Assembly: GCA_900313015.1 (NCBI GenBank)
Contig: OMPR01000019.1
Coordinates: 1 to 64,000, forward strand
Direction of reading: 5' to 3'
Origin: Rhodobacteraceae bacterium EL53
GTDB taxonomy: Bacteria; Pseudomonadota; Alphaproteobacteria; Rhodobacterales; Rhodobacteraceae
Length of the DNA stretch: 64,000 nucleotides
The notes under the pieces are model-generated. The model was given only the letters and a program-made list of their open reading frames with translations. It was not told the origin of the DNA and did no database searches. A program made the position numbers and the translations under genes. Position 1 is the stretch's first letter; every line of letters begins with the position of its first letter. Positions 16,437-24,745 of the stretch are shown here, in pieces.

Positions 16437-17666
16437 ATGCCGACCGAACGCATCACATTTCCCGGTCACGCCGGAAGCCAATTGGCGGCGCGTCTGGATT
16501 TACCGGACGGCCCGGTATTGGCAACTGCCCTGTTTGCTCACTGTTTTACCTGCTCCAAGGACATTCCAGCCGCGCGCCGCATCGCTGCACGTTTGGCGGC
16601 AATGGGGATCGCGGTTATGCGGTTCGATTTCACGGGGCTTGGCCACTCTGAAGGGGAATTTGCAAACACCACGTTTACCTCAAACGTTCAGGATTTGGTG
16701 GCGGCAGCCCAATATCTGAACACCCGCGGTCTGGCCCCCGAATTGCTGATTGGGCATTCACTGGGCGGTGCTGCTGTTCTGCGTGCGCGCGCTGACATCC
16801 CCACAATCAAAGGGGTGGTAACACTCGGGGCCCCTTTTGATCCGGGGCACGTATCGCACCACTTTGATGATGCCCTACCGGAAATACAATCCAAGGGCGC
16901 TGCAGAGGTCTGTTTGGGTGGTCGACCGTTCCGCATTGGCAAAGCCTTTGTTGACGACATATCTGACGTTGCTCTGGGTCCAGCGATTGCCGACCTCAAA
17001 GCGGCCCTTTTGGTTTTGCATGCTCCAAGGGATGAGACGGTCAATATCGACAACGCCAGTCAAATTTTCCTGGCCGCAAAGCATCCTAAAAGCTTTGTCA
17101 CCTTGGATGATGCCGATCACCTGATCACCCGCCAACAAGACGCCGAGTATGCCGCAGACGTCATCGCGGCCTGGGCAACACGCTACATCCAACTCAAACC
17201 ACCAGCGCCCCCCATTGGAACTCCCGAAGGCATCGTGCGTGTAACCGAAGCCGACCCCGGCGGTTTCCTGCAGGACATTCAATCTGGTCCAGACCACCAC
17301 GCCGTCGCGGATGAACCCGTGTCATATGGCGGCACAAATCGCGGCATGTCGCCTTACGGGTTTGTGTCGTCGGGTCTGGGCGCTTGCACCTCGATGACCA
17401 TTCGCATGTATGCGCGCAGAAAAGGGTGGCCCTTGGTCGGCGTCAGCGTCGATGTCAGTCACAACAAGGTCCACGCCCAAGACGCGGATTCCGCAGCACG
17501 CGGCAAGATTGATCAGTTCACTCGAAAAATTCGTCTCGAGGGGCGCCTGACCGAGGAGCAAAAACAAAAGCTACTCGAAATTGCTGACAAATGCCCCGTA
17601 CACCGGACGCTCGAAGCAAGTTCTCAGGTCGAGACCTTGCTCGAAGACACGCTGTTGACAGCTTAA
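16437..17666 (+). CDS. Alpha/beta-hydrolase fused to OsmC domain
   Basis: 409 residues from the ATG preceded by AAGGAG. Residues 1-255 form an alpha/beta hydrolase with nucleophile S108 (GHSLGG) and likely triad partners D199 and H228. Residues 270-409 form an OsmC domain with the redox cysteines C317 (GLGACTSM) and C386 (DKCPVHRT). The OsmC part should reduce organic hydroperoxides by thiol chemistry; the hydrolase substrate is unknown, perhaps an ester in the same detoxification. This fusion is a known architecture. It follows dddP by 174 bp on the same strand but has its own ribosome-binding site. Confidence 0.92.
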   Translation: MPTERITFPGHAGSQLAARLDLPDGPVLATALFAHCFTCSKDIPAARRIAARLAAMGIAVMRFDFTGLGHSEGEFANTTFTSNVQDLVAAAQYLNTRGLAPELLIGHSLGGAAVLRARADIPTIKGVVTLGAPFDPGHVSHHFDDALPEIQSKGAAEVCLGGRPFRIGKAFVDDISDVALGPAIADLKAALLVLHAPRDETVNIDNASQIFLAAKHPKSFVTLDDADHLITRQQDAEYAADVIAAWATRYIQLKPPAPPIGTPEGIVRVTEADPGGFLQDIQSGPDHHAVADEPVSYGGTNRGMSPYGFVSSGLGACTSMTIRMYARRKGWPLVGVSVDVSHNKVHAQDADSAARGKIDQFTRKIRLEGRLTEEQKQKLLEIADKCPVHRTLEASSQVETLLEDTLLTA

Positions 17667-17711
17667 AGGCCTCGGTCCTCTGCTCCTTGAATTGGGCAGA
17701 GGAAATTTCAC

Positions 17712-17996
17712 TTAACGCCGACGTGCTGGCATAGGGCGCGCGACAGGTGGACGATGAATAGGAGGGCGCGCAATTGGGGGTTTCGCTACAGGGGGACGCG
17801 CGATTGGGTGCTCTGGTTTTGGCCGGTCCGGACGATCTGGTCGATTAGGGCGATTTGGATACCCATAATAATAATCGTTCCACATCATGGAATCGTAATA
17901 AACGCCGCCACCAACACTGACCGCCGACGGGTCGCAGGCTGACAACGCCAAGACTGATGCGCTCAAGCCAACGGCAAGGGTAAGTTTTTTCATCAT
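17712..17996 (-). CDS. Small proline/arginine-rich lipoprotein
   Basis: 94 residues with a lipoprotein signal peptide (LALSAC, lipid-modified C21). A short Tyr-rich stretch (YYDSMMWNDYYYGYP) is followed by a tail of repeated R-P-x and R-P-P units (NRPNRPDRPDRPKP, then ARPPVAKPPIARPP). The tail should be extended and strongly basic, perhaps touching peptidoglycan or lipopolysaccharide. No domain recognised. It starts with two consecutive ATG codons. Confidence 0.75.
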   Translation of the reverse strand: MMKKLTLAVGLSASVLALSACDPSAVSVGGGVYYDSMMWNDYYYGYPNRPNRPDRPDRPKPEHPIARPPVAKPPIARPPIHRPPVARPMPARRR

Positions 17997-18016
17997 AATG
18001 ATCCGTTTCCCTCTGT

Positions 18017-18583
18017 TCAGCGCAACGACCGGAACGAGCTGTAAATGGCGTTGATATCGTTAATCATCTCCGGATCGACACCAGTCTCGAGAATAGCAAT
18101 TGAAATAGCTACACGATCCTGCGGAAGATCAATTAACACGGCAGTGAAGTTCACGGTCTTACGCCCGCGTCGTCCATGACCTGCGTACTTGGCAGCAGAA
18201 AGTCCCCCGATACGGGTTTTCTTTTCACTGACCAATACCGGATCCTCAACAATGGATTTTCCAACATTGCGCAGGTATTCAACAGCCTGATCAAAGGTCC
18301 GAACGCCGTTTGGCGACATAAAACCGACCCAAGCGCCCTGGTCGCTGACGGGGGAAAAACCGATCACACGATTGATTAGTCGCTCTTCCTCTAGATCAGG
18401 AGGGGAAATTACGCGTGGCCCACCCGCACGCACCTGCCAATAGTCGGGCGCGCTTACTTCGAACAACGATTGACCACCGTTTTTGTATATGACCGGCATT
18501 TCAGCAACGGCCAGACCCGGCGTCAATCCGAGCACAGTAAGCCCCAAAATGGCGCGAACCTGCCTTGAAATTTTTGCAATCAT
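18017..18583 (-). CDS. Uncharacterised secreted protein
   Basis: 188 residues from the ATG at 18583, chosen because it gives a clean signal peptide (MIAKISRQVRAILGLTVLGLTPGLAVA); the frame stays open to 18694 with weaker starts. The mature part, including FEVSAPDYWQVRAGGPRVISPPD, FDQAVEYLRNVGKSIVEDP and a late RVAISIAILETGVDPEMINDINAIYSSFR, looks like a small periplasmic alpha/beta protein. No function known. It is divergent from the DUF6455 gene, and the FnrL-like box at 18703 lies between them and could serve either. Confidence 0.7.
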   Translation of the reverse strand: MIAKISRQVRAILGLTVLGLTPGLAVAEMPVIYKNGGQSLFEVSAPDYWQVRAGGPRVISPPDLEEERLINRVIGFSPVSDQGAWVGFMSPNGVRTFDQAVEYLRNVGKSIVEDPVLVSEKKTRIGGLSAAKYAGHGRRGRKTVNFTAVLIDLPQDRVAISIAILETGVDPEMINDINAIYSSFRSLR

Positions 18584-18702
18584 GTCTCTCACTTTCACCA
18601 AATACTTCATAATCATCCCGGCTACCCGACTGTAAGTAAAGTCAAAACAGAATTTCCGCTCTGTCCACCACCCTCTTGCCATTGCCCGCCTCATACGAGT
18701 TC

Positions 18703-18716
18703 TTGATATATATCAA
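18703..18716. promoter_or_regulatory. Perfect FNR/FnrL-type box
   Basis: TTGATATATATCAA is an exact TTGAT-N4-ATCAA dyad, the consensus for FNR/FnrL regulators in Rhodobacteraceae. Its centre lies 88 bp upstream of the DUF6455 ATG and about 126 bp upstream of the divergent secreted-protein gene. It predicts control by oxygen limitation. Binding has not been shown. Confidence 0.65.
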
Positions 18717-18797
18717 GGGCAGAAATTTTCACTTGTGACACCCATAGAGCGAAAGATCGGCTTTGGGTCCGATGAAAAAGCAAAGGACTTGGCTCTC

Positions 18798-19058
18798 ATG
18801 AGTTTCTTTTCAAAAGTTGCCGACAGCACGGATTTGGTAAACGGAATGGCGCAACGCCTTGGCGTTGACGTTGCGACTGACATCGCAAACTCCCCTGACG
18901 CGGCGGCCAAAAAGCTACGCCAAAGAGTTATCCTGTGTTCATCCTGCTCAGACCAAAAAGGGTGCGCAGAGCTTCAGGCCAATACGACTCATTTGGAGCA
19001 CGCACCTGACTACTGCATGAACAAGCAAGCTTTGGAACGCGAAGCGCACAAAGGGTAA
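18798..19058 (+). CDS. DUF6455 small cysteine protein
   Basis: 86 residues from the ATG at 18798, which fits the family's N-terminus; AAAGGA lies 11 nt upstream, and a GTG at 18735 is an alternative start without a ribosome-binding site. The helical N-terminus (MAQRLGVDVATDI) is followed by C47-x2-C50-x5-C56 and C73, four cysteines placed to bind a metal or Fe-S cluster. Cytoplasmic, function unknown. The upstream FNR-type box suggests a role under low oxygen. Confidence 0.75.
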   Translation: MSFFSKVADSTDLVNGMAQRLGVDVATDIANSPDAAAKKLRQRVILCSSCSDQKGCAELQANTTHLEHAPDYCMNKQALEREAHKG

Positions 19059-19121
19059 ACCCTTGATCACAAGGTGCCGGGTCTTCCGGAACCTTCTATC
19101 GGAGACCCCCGACGCACCCGT

Positions 19122-19454
19122 TCAGTTCGTATATGTACCATCGATAATGTCACCACCGGATCCAATGAAACGGATACCGTCTTCCAAACGTTCCATATCA
19201 TAGCAGGCCCAAATATCCGATGGCGGCCACATGGAACAATATTGGTCGTCGCGTATGGCCCAATATCCCCAACTGGGGCGACCAGACGTGTAAAGAGTTC
19301 TCATGGACGGGCGAAAATCTTGCCGCGCACCGCTCTCGTACAGAACTTCATGATCCATCAAAGCCGCCAGAATACTCTCCTCATCCAGCATTTCAGCCGC
19401 ATGAGTTGCCGTTGATCCGCTCAGAATGGCTAAAATCAGGGCAAACCGTCTCAT
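19122..19454 (-). CDS. Small secreted protein of unknown function
   Basis: 110 residues from the ATG at 19454, with GGGAG upstream. The signal peptide is MRRFALILAILSGSTATHA. The mature part has two cysteines in DDQYCSMWPPSDIWACYDME that may form a disulfide, and ends FIGSGGDIIDGTYTN. No family recognised. It is divergent from purB with an 87-bp gap. The frame runs upstream into purB antisense, which I reject as coding. Confidence 0.7.
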   Translation of the reverse strand: MRRFALILAILSGSTATHAAEMLDEESILAALMDHEVLYESGARQDFRPSMRTLYTSGRPSWGYWAIRDDQYCSMWPPSDIWACYDMERLEDGIRFIGSGGDIIDGTYTN

Positions 19455-19541
19455 ATCAGCGCTCCCACCTTGTCGATACCGCTGCACAAGTTTATGACGC
19501 GCGACATCCCCTGCGCTAGTCACAAAAAGGTGCCGCTGCCA

Positions 19542-20846
19542 ATGATCCCTCGCTATTCCCGCCCCGAAATGGTTGCCATCTGGTCGCCCGAGACCAAGTT
19601 TCGCATCTGGTACGAGATTGAAGCCCACGCCTGTGACGCGATGGCTGATCTGGGTGTGATCCCGAAAGAAAACGCCGAAGCTGTCTGGAAAGCCAAAGAC
19701 GTGAAATTCGACGTCGCGCGCATTGATGAAATCGAAGCCGTCACAAAGCACGACGTTATCGCGTTCCTGACCCACCTGGCTGAACATGTCGGCTCGGAAG
19801 AGGCCCGCTTTGTACACCAAGGCATGACCAGCTCAGACGTGCTGGACACCTGCTTTAACGTGCAGCTGGTTCGCGCCTCAGATATCCTGATCAAAGACAT
19901 GGAAGGGCTGCTCGCAGCACTCAAGAAGCGCGCGATTGAACACAAAGACACCATTCGCATTGGCCGCAGCCACGGTATCCATGCCGAACCCACAACCATG
20001 GGTCTTACGTTTGCGCGTTTCTACGCGGAAATGGATCGCAACATGAACCGCTTGAAAAAGGCGCGTATGGAAATCGCAACCGGCGCAATCAGCGGCGCAG
20101 TTGGGACATTTGCCAATATCGACCCCCGCGTCGAAGAGCACGTCTGCGAGCAACTGGGGCTTGAAGCCGAGCCAATCAGCACGCAAGTGATCCCGCGTGA
20201 CCGTCACGCCGCGTTTTTCGCCGCACTGGGCGTTGTTGCGAGCTCGATTGAAAACGTCGCCACTGAAATCCGCCACATGCAGCGAACCGAGGTTCTGGAA
20301 GCTGCGGAATTCTTCTCGATGGGTCAAAAAGGCTCCTCGGCAATGCCGCACAAGAAAAACCCTGTTCTAACAGAAAACCTGACCGGCTTGGCACGTCTGG
20401 TACGTATGGCCGTTGTTCCTGCAATGGAAAATGTCGCCCTGTGGCACGAGCGGGACATCTCGCACTCTTCCGTTGAACGCAACATCGGCCCAGACAGCAC
20501 TATCACTTTGGATTTCGCCCTGTCGCGCCTGACTTCTGTAATCGAAAATCTGCTGGTTTACCCGCAGAATATGCTCGACAACATGAACAAATTCCCAGGT
20601 CTGGTGATGAGCCAGCGCGTGCTATTGGCGCTGACCCAAGCAGGTGTTTCGCGCGAAGATGCGTACCGTTTCGTACAGCGTAACGCTCTGAAAGTTTGGG
20701 AAACCGGCTGTGACTTTAAAGGCGAACTGCTGGCCGACAAAGAAGTTGTTGCAGCGCTGGGTGTCAAAGAAATCGAAGCCAAATTCGATCTCGGCTACCA
20801 CACAAAACACGTCGACACGATTTTCGCGCGCGTATTCAAAGACTAA
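19542..20846 (+). CDS. purB: Adenylosuccinate lyase
   Basis: 434 residues, normal for the short bacterial form. Conserved blocks are MIPRYSRPEMVAIWSPETKF, HDVIAFLTHLAE, QGMTSSDVLDT, GRSHGIHAEPTTMG with its active-site His, and the signature loop GSSAMPHKKNP. It splits SAICAR and adenylosuccinate, releasing fumarate, at two steps of purine synthesis in the cytoplasm. The ATG has AAGGTG upstream. Single-gene transcript with its own terminator. Confidence 0.98.
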   Translation: MIPRYSRPEMVAIWSPETKFRIWYEIEAHACDAMADLGVIPKENAEAVWKAKDVKFDVARIDEIEAVTKHDVIAFLTHLAEHVGSEEARFVHQGMTSSDVLDTCFNVQLVRASDILIKDMEGLLAALKKRAIEHKDTIRIGRSHGIHAEPTTMGLTFARFYAEMDRNMNRLKKARMEIATGAISGAVGTFANIDPRVEEHVCEQLGLEAEPISTQVIPRDRHAAFFAALGVVASSIENVATEIRHMQRTEVLEAAEFFSMGQKGSSAMPHKKNPVLTENLTGLARLVRMAVVPAMENVALWHERDISHSSVERNIGPDSTITLDFALSRLTSVIENLLVYPQNMLDNMNKFPGLVMSQRVLLALTQAGVSREDAYRFVQRNALKVWETGCDFKGELLADKEVVAALGVKEIEAKFDLGYHTKHVDTIFARVFKD

Positions 20847-20852
20847 ATTGTC

Positions 20853-20881
20853 GAGGCCCTGGATTTCCGGGGCCTCTTCTT
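20853..20881 (+). terminator. Terminator after purB
   Basis: GAGGCCC (20853-20859) pairs with GGGCCTC (20870-20876) across a 10-nt loop, followed by TTCTT. The T-run is short, so efficiency may be moderate. It starts 6 nt after the purB stop. Confidence 0.65.
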
Positions 20882-20911
20882 ATTGCTGATCGACGCGATT
20901 TGGTACAACCT

Positions 20912-21922
20912 ATGCGAACGGTTGAACAAATCAGTGAAACAATGATCAAACCAAGCCCGGCAGAATTGCAAATCGCCCAACAATTCCTCTCAGAGTTTCA
21001 AGATGCTCGCAACATTGACAGCGACATGTCGATGACCTGCATTTACCGATCTGCCGACTTTTCAGACGAACGTCTCGTTTACCGCGTGACCACGTCACAT
21101 GACACTGAATACGCGCTCAAGATCGATGTCGCACCAGCGCCAAACCCCCGTTTATCAGACGAATTCAAAGTTCTTACGCGACTTGTCCCGCATTTTGAAC
21201 ATCGCGCCGAAGTGGATGTGGTGAAACCGCTGTACCTTTCGCCAAGCGCCCAATTTCTGGTAACAGAATTCGTGGATCACAAAACGGCCACTCATCATAT
21301 TTTTAATTCGAAAAAGGACGCCCAAGCCGGGCAGATGTATCGACGTGCTGGCCATTGGCTCCATGAGCTTCACGACATTGATCCGCCAGCTAAAACGCGA
21401 TTCTGGTTTGACTGGATGTTCGAAGCAATCGAAGAAAAGCTCTCTGCGGGCCTCCCCATGATGCCTGCCTCAGACTATCGCCCAATGGTCGAACAAATGA
21501 AGCGCGATGTGGAATGTATCAAGCAATTCAAAGCGTTCAAACGGTACTGTCATGGAGATTTTCACGGCGAAAACCTGATTATGGGCCGTGGGACTGCGTT
21601 TGGGCTGGATTTCACGGAACATCGCGTAAAACTGGGTGAATACGACATCGTGGATTTCCTCAAGGGCGATGTTTACCGCAGCGGGGATCCACTGGACGTA
21701 GATCGCAGTGGCATCTTACGATCAAACAAAGAAATGTTTTTCAAGCGATACAAGCATCGCATAAACATGGCGATCCTTGATTACTGCATTCGCGCCCGTA
21801 TGTTGATTGACTGCCTTCACATCACCCAAAACATGTATACGGCGGATGAGTTTCAGCGCACCAAATATCGCAATTTGCACAACAGACTGACACTCGCCTT
21901 TCGCACACCAATAGAAGGGTAG
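20912..21922 (+). CDS. Aminoglycoside-phosphotransferase-fold kinase
   Basis: 336 residues. The APH-like catalytic loop is clear: YCHGDFHGENLIMG with H214, D216 and the following Asn, then GLDFTEH as the metal-binding segment. The N-lobe Lys lies in YALKIDV. It should phosphorylate a small-molecule hydroxyl, but the substrate cannot be told; drug resistance should not be assumed. No good Shine-Dalgarno was found; I took ATG 20912, while TTG 20900 or ATG 20942 are possible. It follows the purB terminator and stands alone. Confidence 0.82.
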   Translation: MRTVEQISETMIKPSPAELQIAQQFLSEFQDARNIDSDMSMTCIYRSADFSDERLVYRVTTSHDTEYALKIDVAPAPNPRLSDEFKVLTRLVPHFEHRAEVDVVKPLYLSPSAQFLVTEFVDHKTATHHIFNSKKDAQAGQMYRRAGHWLHELHDIDPPAKTRFWFDWMFEAIEEKLSAGLPMMPASDYRPMVEQMKRDVECIKQFKAFKRYCHGDFHGENLIMGRGTAFGLDFTEHRVKLGEYDIVDFLKGDVYRSGDPLDVDRSGILRSNKEMFFKRYKHRINMAILDYCIRARMLIDCLHITQNMYTADEFQRTKYRNLHNRLTLAFRTPIEG

Positions 21923-22037
21923 CCCGCTCTGTCGGGTCACATCACGCAGGTTTGACATCCACTTGCGCAGGTGGCTAGCTGATATTCTCAAAAATCACTC
22001 TACATTCATTTTATTGTTTTATCACTCGGAGTTTCTC

Positions 22038-22589
22038 ATGCGTCTTGCTCTTGCCCTTATTCTTGCTGCTCCAACTTTTGCCTTTGCTGCAGGCGGCGGC
22101 AGCGGTGATGGGGGGACCACCTGGACCAATCCCCCAAAGCCAACCCAAACAACGAAGACATGCAAAGGCATCAAGGTTTGGGATGAAAAGAAAAAGCGTT
22201 GTGTCAAACCCAAACAGTCCTCACTCGACACCGATACTCTGTATGGGGCTGTGCGCGAGCTCGCTTATGACGGGCGATATCAGGACGCGCAGGGGGTTCT
22301 GCGCGCAATGTCAGACCAAAACGATGATCGTGTCCTTACCTACTGGGGATTTACCCACCGAAAGTTAGGGCAGGCCGCCTTGGCAAACGCCTATTACCAA
22401 AAGGCGCTATCGGTGAACCCAGACAATATACTCGCGCGAAGCTATATGGGCCAAGGGTATGTGGCAGAAGGAAAAACAGAATTAGCGATCCATCAATGGA
22501 AAGAGATCAAGGCGCGTGGCGGCGAAGGCAGCTGGGCCGAAGTCTCCCTCCGCAAGGCGATCAAAACGGGGCTCACTTACAACTACTGA
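22038..22589 (+). CDS. Secreted TPR-repeat protein
   Basis: 183 residues with a signal peptide (MRLALALILAAPTFAFA), then a Gly-rich stretch, CKGIKVWDEKKKRCVKP with two cysteines, and two or three TPR-like helix pairs (LAYDGRYQDAQGVLRAM, then GQAALANAYYQKALSVNPDNILARSYMGQGYVAEGK). Probably a periplasmic scaffold. The ATG has CGGAG upstream. The partner is unknown; the neighbours (a kinase and a FliG-like gene) suggest no pathway. Confidence 0.8.
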   Translation: MRLALALILAAPTFAFAAGGGSGDGGTTWTNPPKPTQTTKTCKGIKVWDEKKKRCVKPKQSSLDTDTLYGAVRELAYDGRYQDAQGVLRAMSDQNDDRVLTYWGFTHRKLGQAALANAYYQKALSVNPDNILARSYMGQGYVAEGKTELAIHQWKEIKARGGEGSWAEVSLRKAIKTGLTYNY

Positions 22590-22659
22590 CCTTCAGCCTT
22601 TGTTTACCCCGTCTGCACTAATGTGACTGCAACTCCAAAACACTGGAACACGCAGGAAC

Positions 22660-23751
22660 ATGCAGGAAGACAGAGCATTGATGCAACTGGGCGCACCCGT
22701 AAACGACCTGGTTAATGGTCAAATGATGACAGAGACTGAGGTACGGGTCCCTCGGTCTCTAACCGCCCGGGAAAAAGCCGCAATTGTTGTGCGTCTTGTG
22801 ATCAGTGAAGGCGCCGATATCCCGTTAGAGGATCTGCCTGAGGATCTGCAAGAAAAGCTGACCCAACAAATGGGCCAAATGGGATTGGTCGATCGGATCA
22901 CCTTGGATGCGGTCGCCGCTGAATTTGCCGACGCGCTCGAAGGGATCGGATTGGCTTTTCCTCACGGCTTGGCTGGTGCCTTATCCGCAATGGACGGCAA
23001 AATTGCGCCAACAACGGCCGCCCGCCTGCGGAAAGAAGCCGGAGTTCGTCAGATTGGCAACCCATGGCAACGTTTACGCGATCTCGACGCGATGGAATTG
23101 GCCGAAATTGCTGAAGCCGAAAGCACAGAGGTCGCCGCCGTTCTCTTGTCCAAAATCGAAACCGCAAAAGCGGCTGAACTGCTCAGCAAGCTCCCCGGCC
23201 CTCTGGCACGGAAAATTACATTTGCCGTCTCACAAACCGGTGGCGTTACGCCAGAGGCCGTTGAGCGGATCGGGTGGTCCCTTGCCAAACAATTGGACAA
23301 CAAGCCAATTTCAGCCTTTGAGGATGGGCCGGACAAGCGTGTTGGAGCCATATTGAACCAATCAACAGCCGCCACTCGCGAAGATGTGCTCGAAGCGCTG
23401 GATCAAGAAGATGCTGTTTTTGCAACCTCCGTTCGCAAAGAGATCTTTACCTTTGCCCACATCCCTCGCCGTCTCAGCCCACGGGATGTTCCTACAGTTA
23501 TTCGCCAAGTAGATCAGGCTGATCTTGTTACCGCCATGGCGGCAGCGACCGAGGGGGCCGATGCGGACAGCAAAGAGTTCCTGTTGGCCAATCTGTCCAC
23601 CCGAATGGCGGACAACCTGAGAGACGAAATTACGGAAGCAGGATCAATCAAACAAGCAGATGGCGAAGACGCGATGAATCGGTGCATCACAGCCATCCGT
23701 CAGCTTGAGACGGACGGCATACTCGACTTGATCATCGAAGAAGAAGACTAA
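22660..23751 (+). CDS. Orphan FliG-like protein
   Basis: 363 residues. The C-terminal third matches the FliG C domain (RRLSPRDVPTVIRQVDQADLVTAM, LANLSTRMADNLRDEI, and the final helix AITAIRQLETDGILDLI-like end). The middle resembles FliG-M, but the EHPQ-type motif reads AESTE. FliG is the flagellar rotor protein whose C domain meets the stator. No other flagellar gene is in the window, so this may be a stand-alone rotor gene or a repurposed paralog. The ATG has AGGA upstream. Confidence 0.75.
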   Translation: MQEDRALMQLGAPVNDLVNGQMMTETEVRVPRSLTAREKAAIVVRLVISEGADIPLEDLPEDLQEKLTQQMGQMGLVDRITLDAVAAEFADALEGIGLAFPHGLAGALSAMDGKIAPTTAARLRKEAGVRQIGNPWQRLRDLDAMELAEIAEAESTEVAAVLLSKIETAKAAELLSKLPGPLARKITFAVSQTGGVTPEAVERIGWSLAKQLDNKPISAFEDGPDKRVGAILNQSTAATREDVLEALDQEDAVFATSVRKEIFTFAHIPRRLSPRDVPTVIRQVDQADLVTAMAAATEGADADSKEFLLANLSTRMADNLRDEITEAGSIKQADGEDAMNRCITAIRQLETDGILDLIIEEED

Positions 23752-23807
23752 TCGGCAGCCTTAGAGCGTAATTCGTCTCCACCGCAATGGACAGTCGAAG
23801 AGATGGC

Positions 23808-23826
23808 TCATATCAGAGTGATATGA
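23808..23826. promoter_or_regulatory. 19-bp palindrome upstream of the DMT transporter
   Basis: TCATATCAGAGTGATATGA is an 8-bp perfect inverted repeat with a 3-bp spacer, 62 bp upstream of the transporter ATG. Size and symmetry suit a dimeric repressor such as a MarR-, GntR- or TetR-type protein, but no such gene is adjacent. Confidence 0.45.
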
Positions 23827-23887
23827 AACACTCCCCTCCAGTTTTCGTGTGCACGACGTTGACGCCCAAGTTTTGGTCCTCTCAGAG

Positions 23888-24736
23888 ATGAATGCAAATC
23901 GCGCTATCATCTTGATGATCTTTGCAGTTTTGTGCTTTTCACTGATGGATGCCTCTGTCAAAGCCCTATCCCCGCGTGTCGGTGTGATGACAGCACTTTG
24001 GGCGCGTTACGCAGGTCAGATGGCCTTTGTGCTCATCCTCGTTTTACCGCGCCTCCATCAGGTTGTCCGGACACACCATCCAATTCTGCAATTTTTGCGC
24101 TCTTTGCTGCTTATGGGGGCCACGGGCTTTTTCTTTATGGGTCTCACCCTCATCCCGCTGACGGATGCTGCTGCGCTGATGTCCGTTAACCCTGTCCTGA
24201 TCACTTTGGGGGCTGCCCTGTTTTTAGGTGAAGCCTTAGGACCACGTCGGATCATTGGGATCGCTTTTGCTTTGTTGGGGGCCGCAATTATCATTCGGCC
24301 CGGATCCAATGTGTTTTCGCTGGCCTCATTTTACCCAATTGCAGCCGCCGTTTGCTATTCAGGTTATGCTTTGTTGACGCGAAAAGTGGGGGCCAACGAA
24401 AACGTCTGGACCTCCCTTTTTTATACGGGCCTCGTGGGAACAATCCTGCTGAGCTGTATCGTCCCGGCCTATTGGCAAACCCCGGACCTCACCGCTTGGG
24501 GCCTTATTCTGTTGGTTTCAGGATTTGGAACGTTAGCTCAAATGCTGCTCATTCGGGCCTTTAGCGCAGGCGAAGCCGCAGTATTGGCGCCTTATGCCTA
24601 TTGTGGCCTAGCCTTTGCTGCGATTTGGGGCGCGCTATTTTTCGGAGAGCTGCCAGATTTCTGGACTGTGGTTGGTGCGCTTGTTATCGCGGGGGCGGGC
24701 CTATATGTCTGGCATCGTGAGACACACAGCCGCTGA
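23888..24736 (+). CDS. DMT-superfamily (EamA) transporter
   Basis: 282 residues with ten predicted membrane helices in two EamA repeats. The first begins AIILMIFAVLCFSLMDASVKAL and the second FYPIAAAVCYSGYALLTRKVG. It lies in the inner membrane and exports or imports an unknown metabolite. I chose ATG 23888; a GTG at 23849 would add 13 residues. A palindromic candidate operator is upstream. The stop is 9 nt before the LpxL-like gene, so the two are probably co-transcribed. Confidence 0.88.
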   Translation: MNANRAIILMIFAVLCFSLMDASVKALSPRVGVMTALWARYAGQMAFVLILVLPRLHQVVRTHHPILQFLRSLLLMGATGFFFMGLTLIPLTDAAALMSVNPVLITLGAALFLGEALGPRRIIGIAFALLGAAIIIRPGSNVFSLASFYPIAAAVCYSGYALLTRKVGANENVWTSLFYTGLVGTILLSCIVPAYWQTPDLTAWGLILLVSGFGTLAQMLLIRAFSAGEAAVLAPYAYCGLAFAAIWGALFFGELPDFWTVVGALVIAGAGLYVWHRETHSR

Positions 24737-24745
24737 GATCTATTG

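Noticed and set aside
17676-17703. TCCTCTGC...GCAGAGGA after the OsmC fusion as a terminator
   Set aside because: A 12-nt loop and only a short mixed A/T run follow; evidence too weak for a feature.
20912-21922. Antibiotic resistance gene
   Set aside because: The APH-fold kinase family has many metabolic members and nothing nearby suggests resistance.
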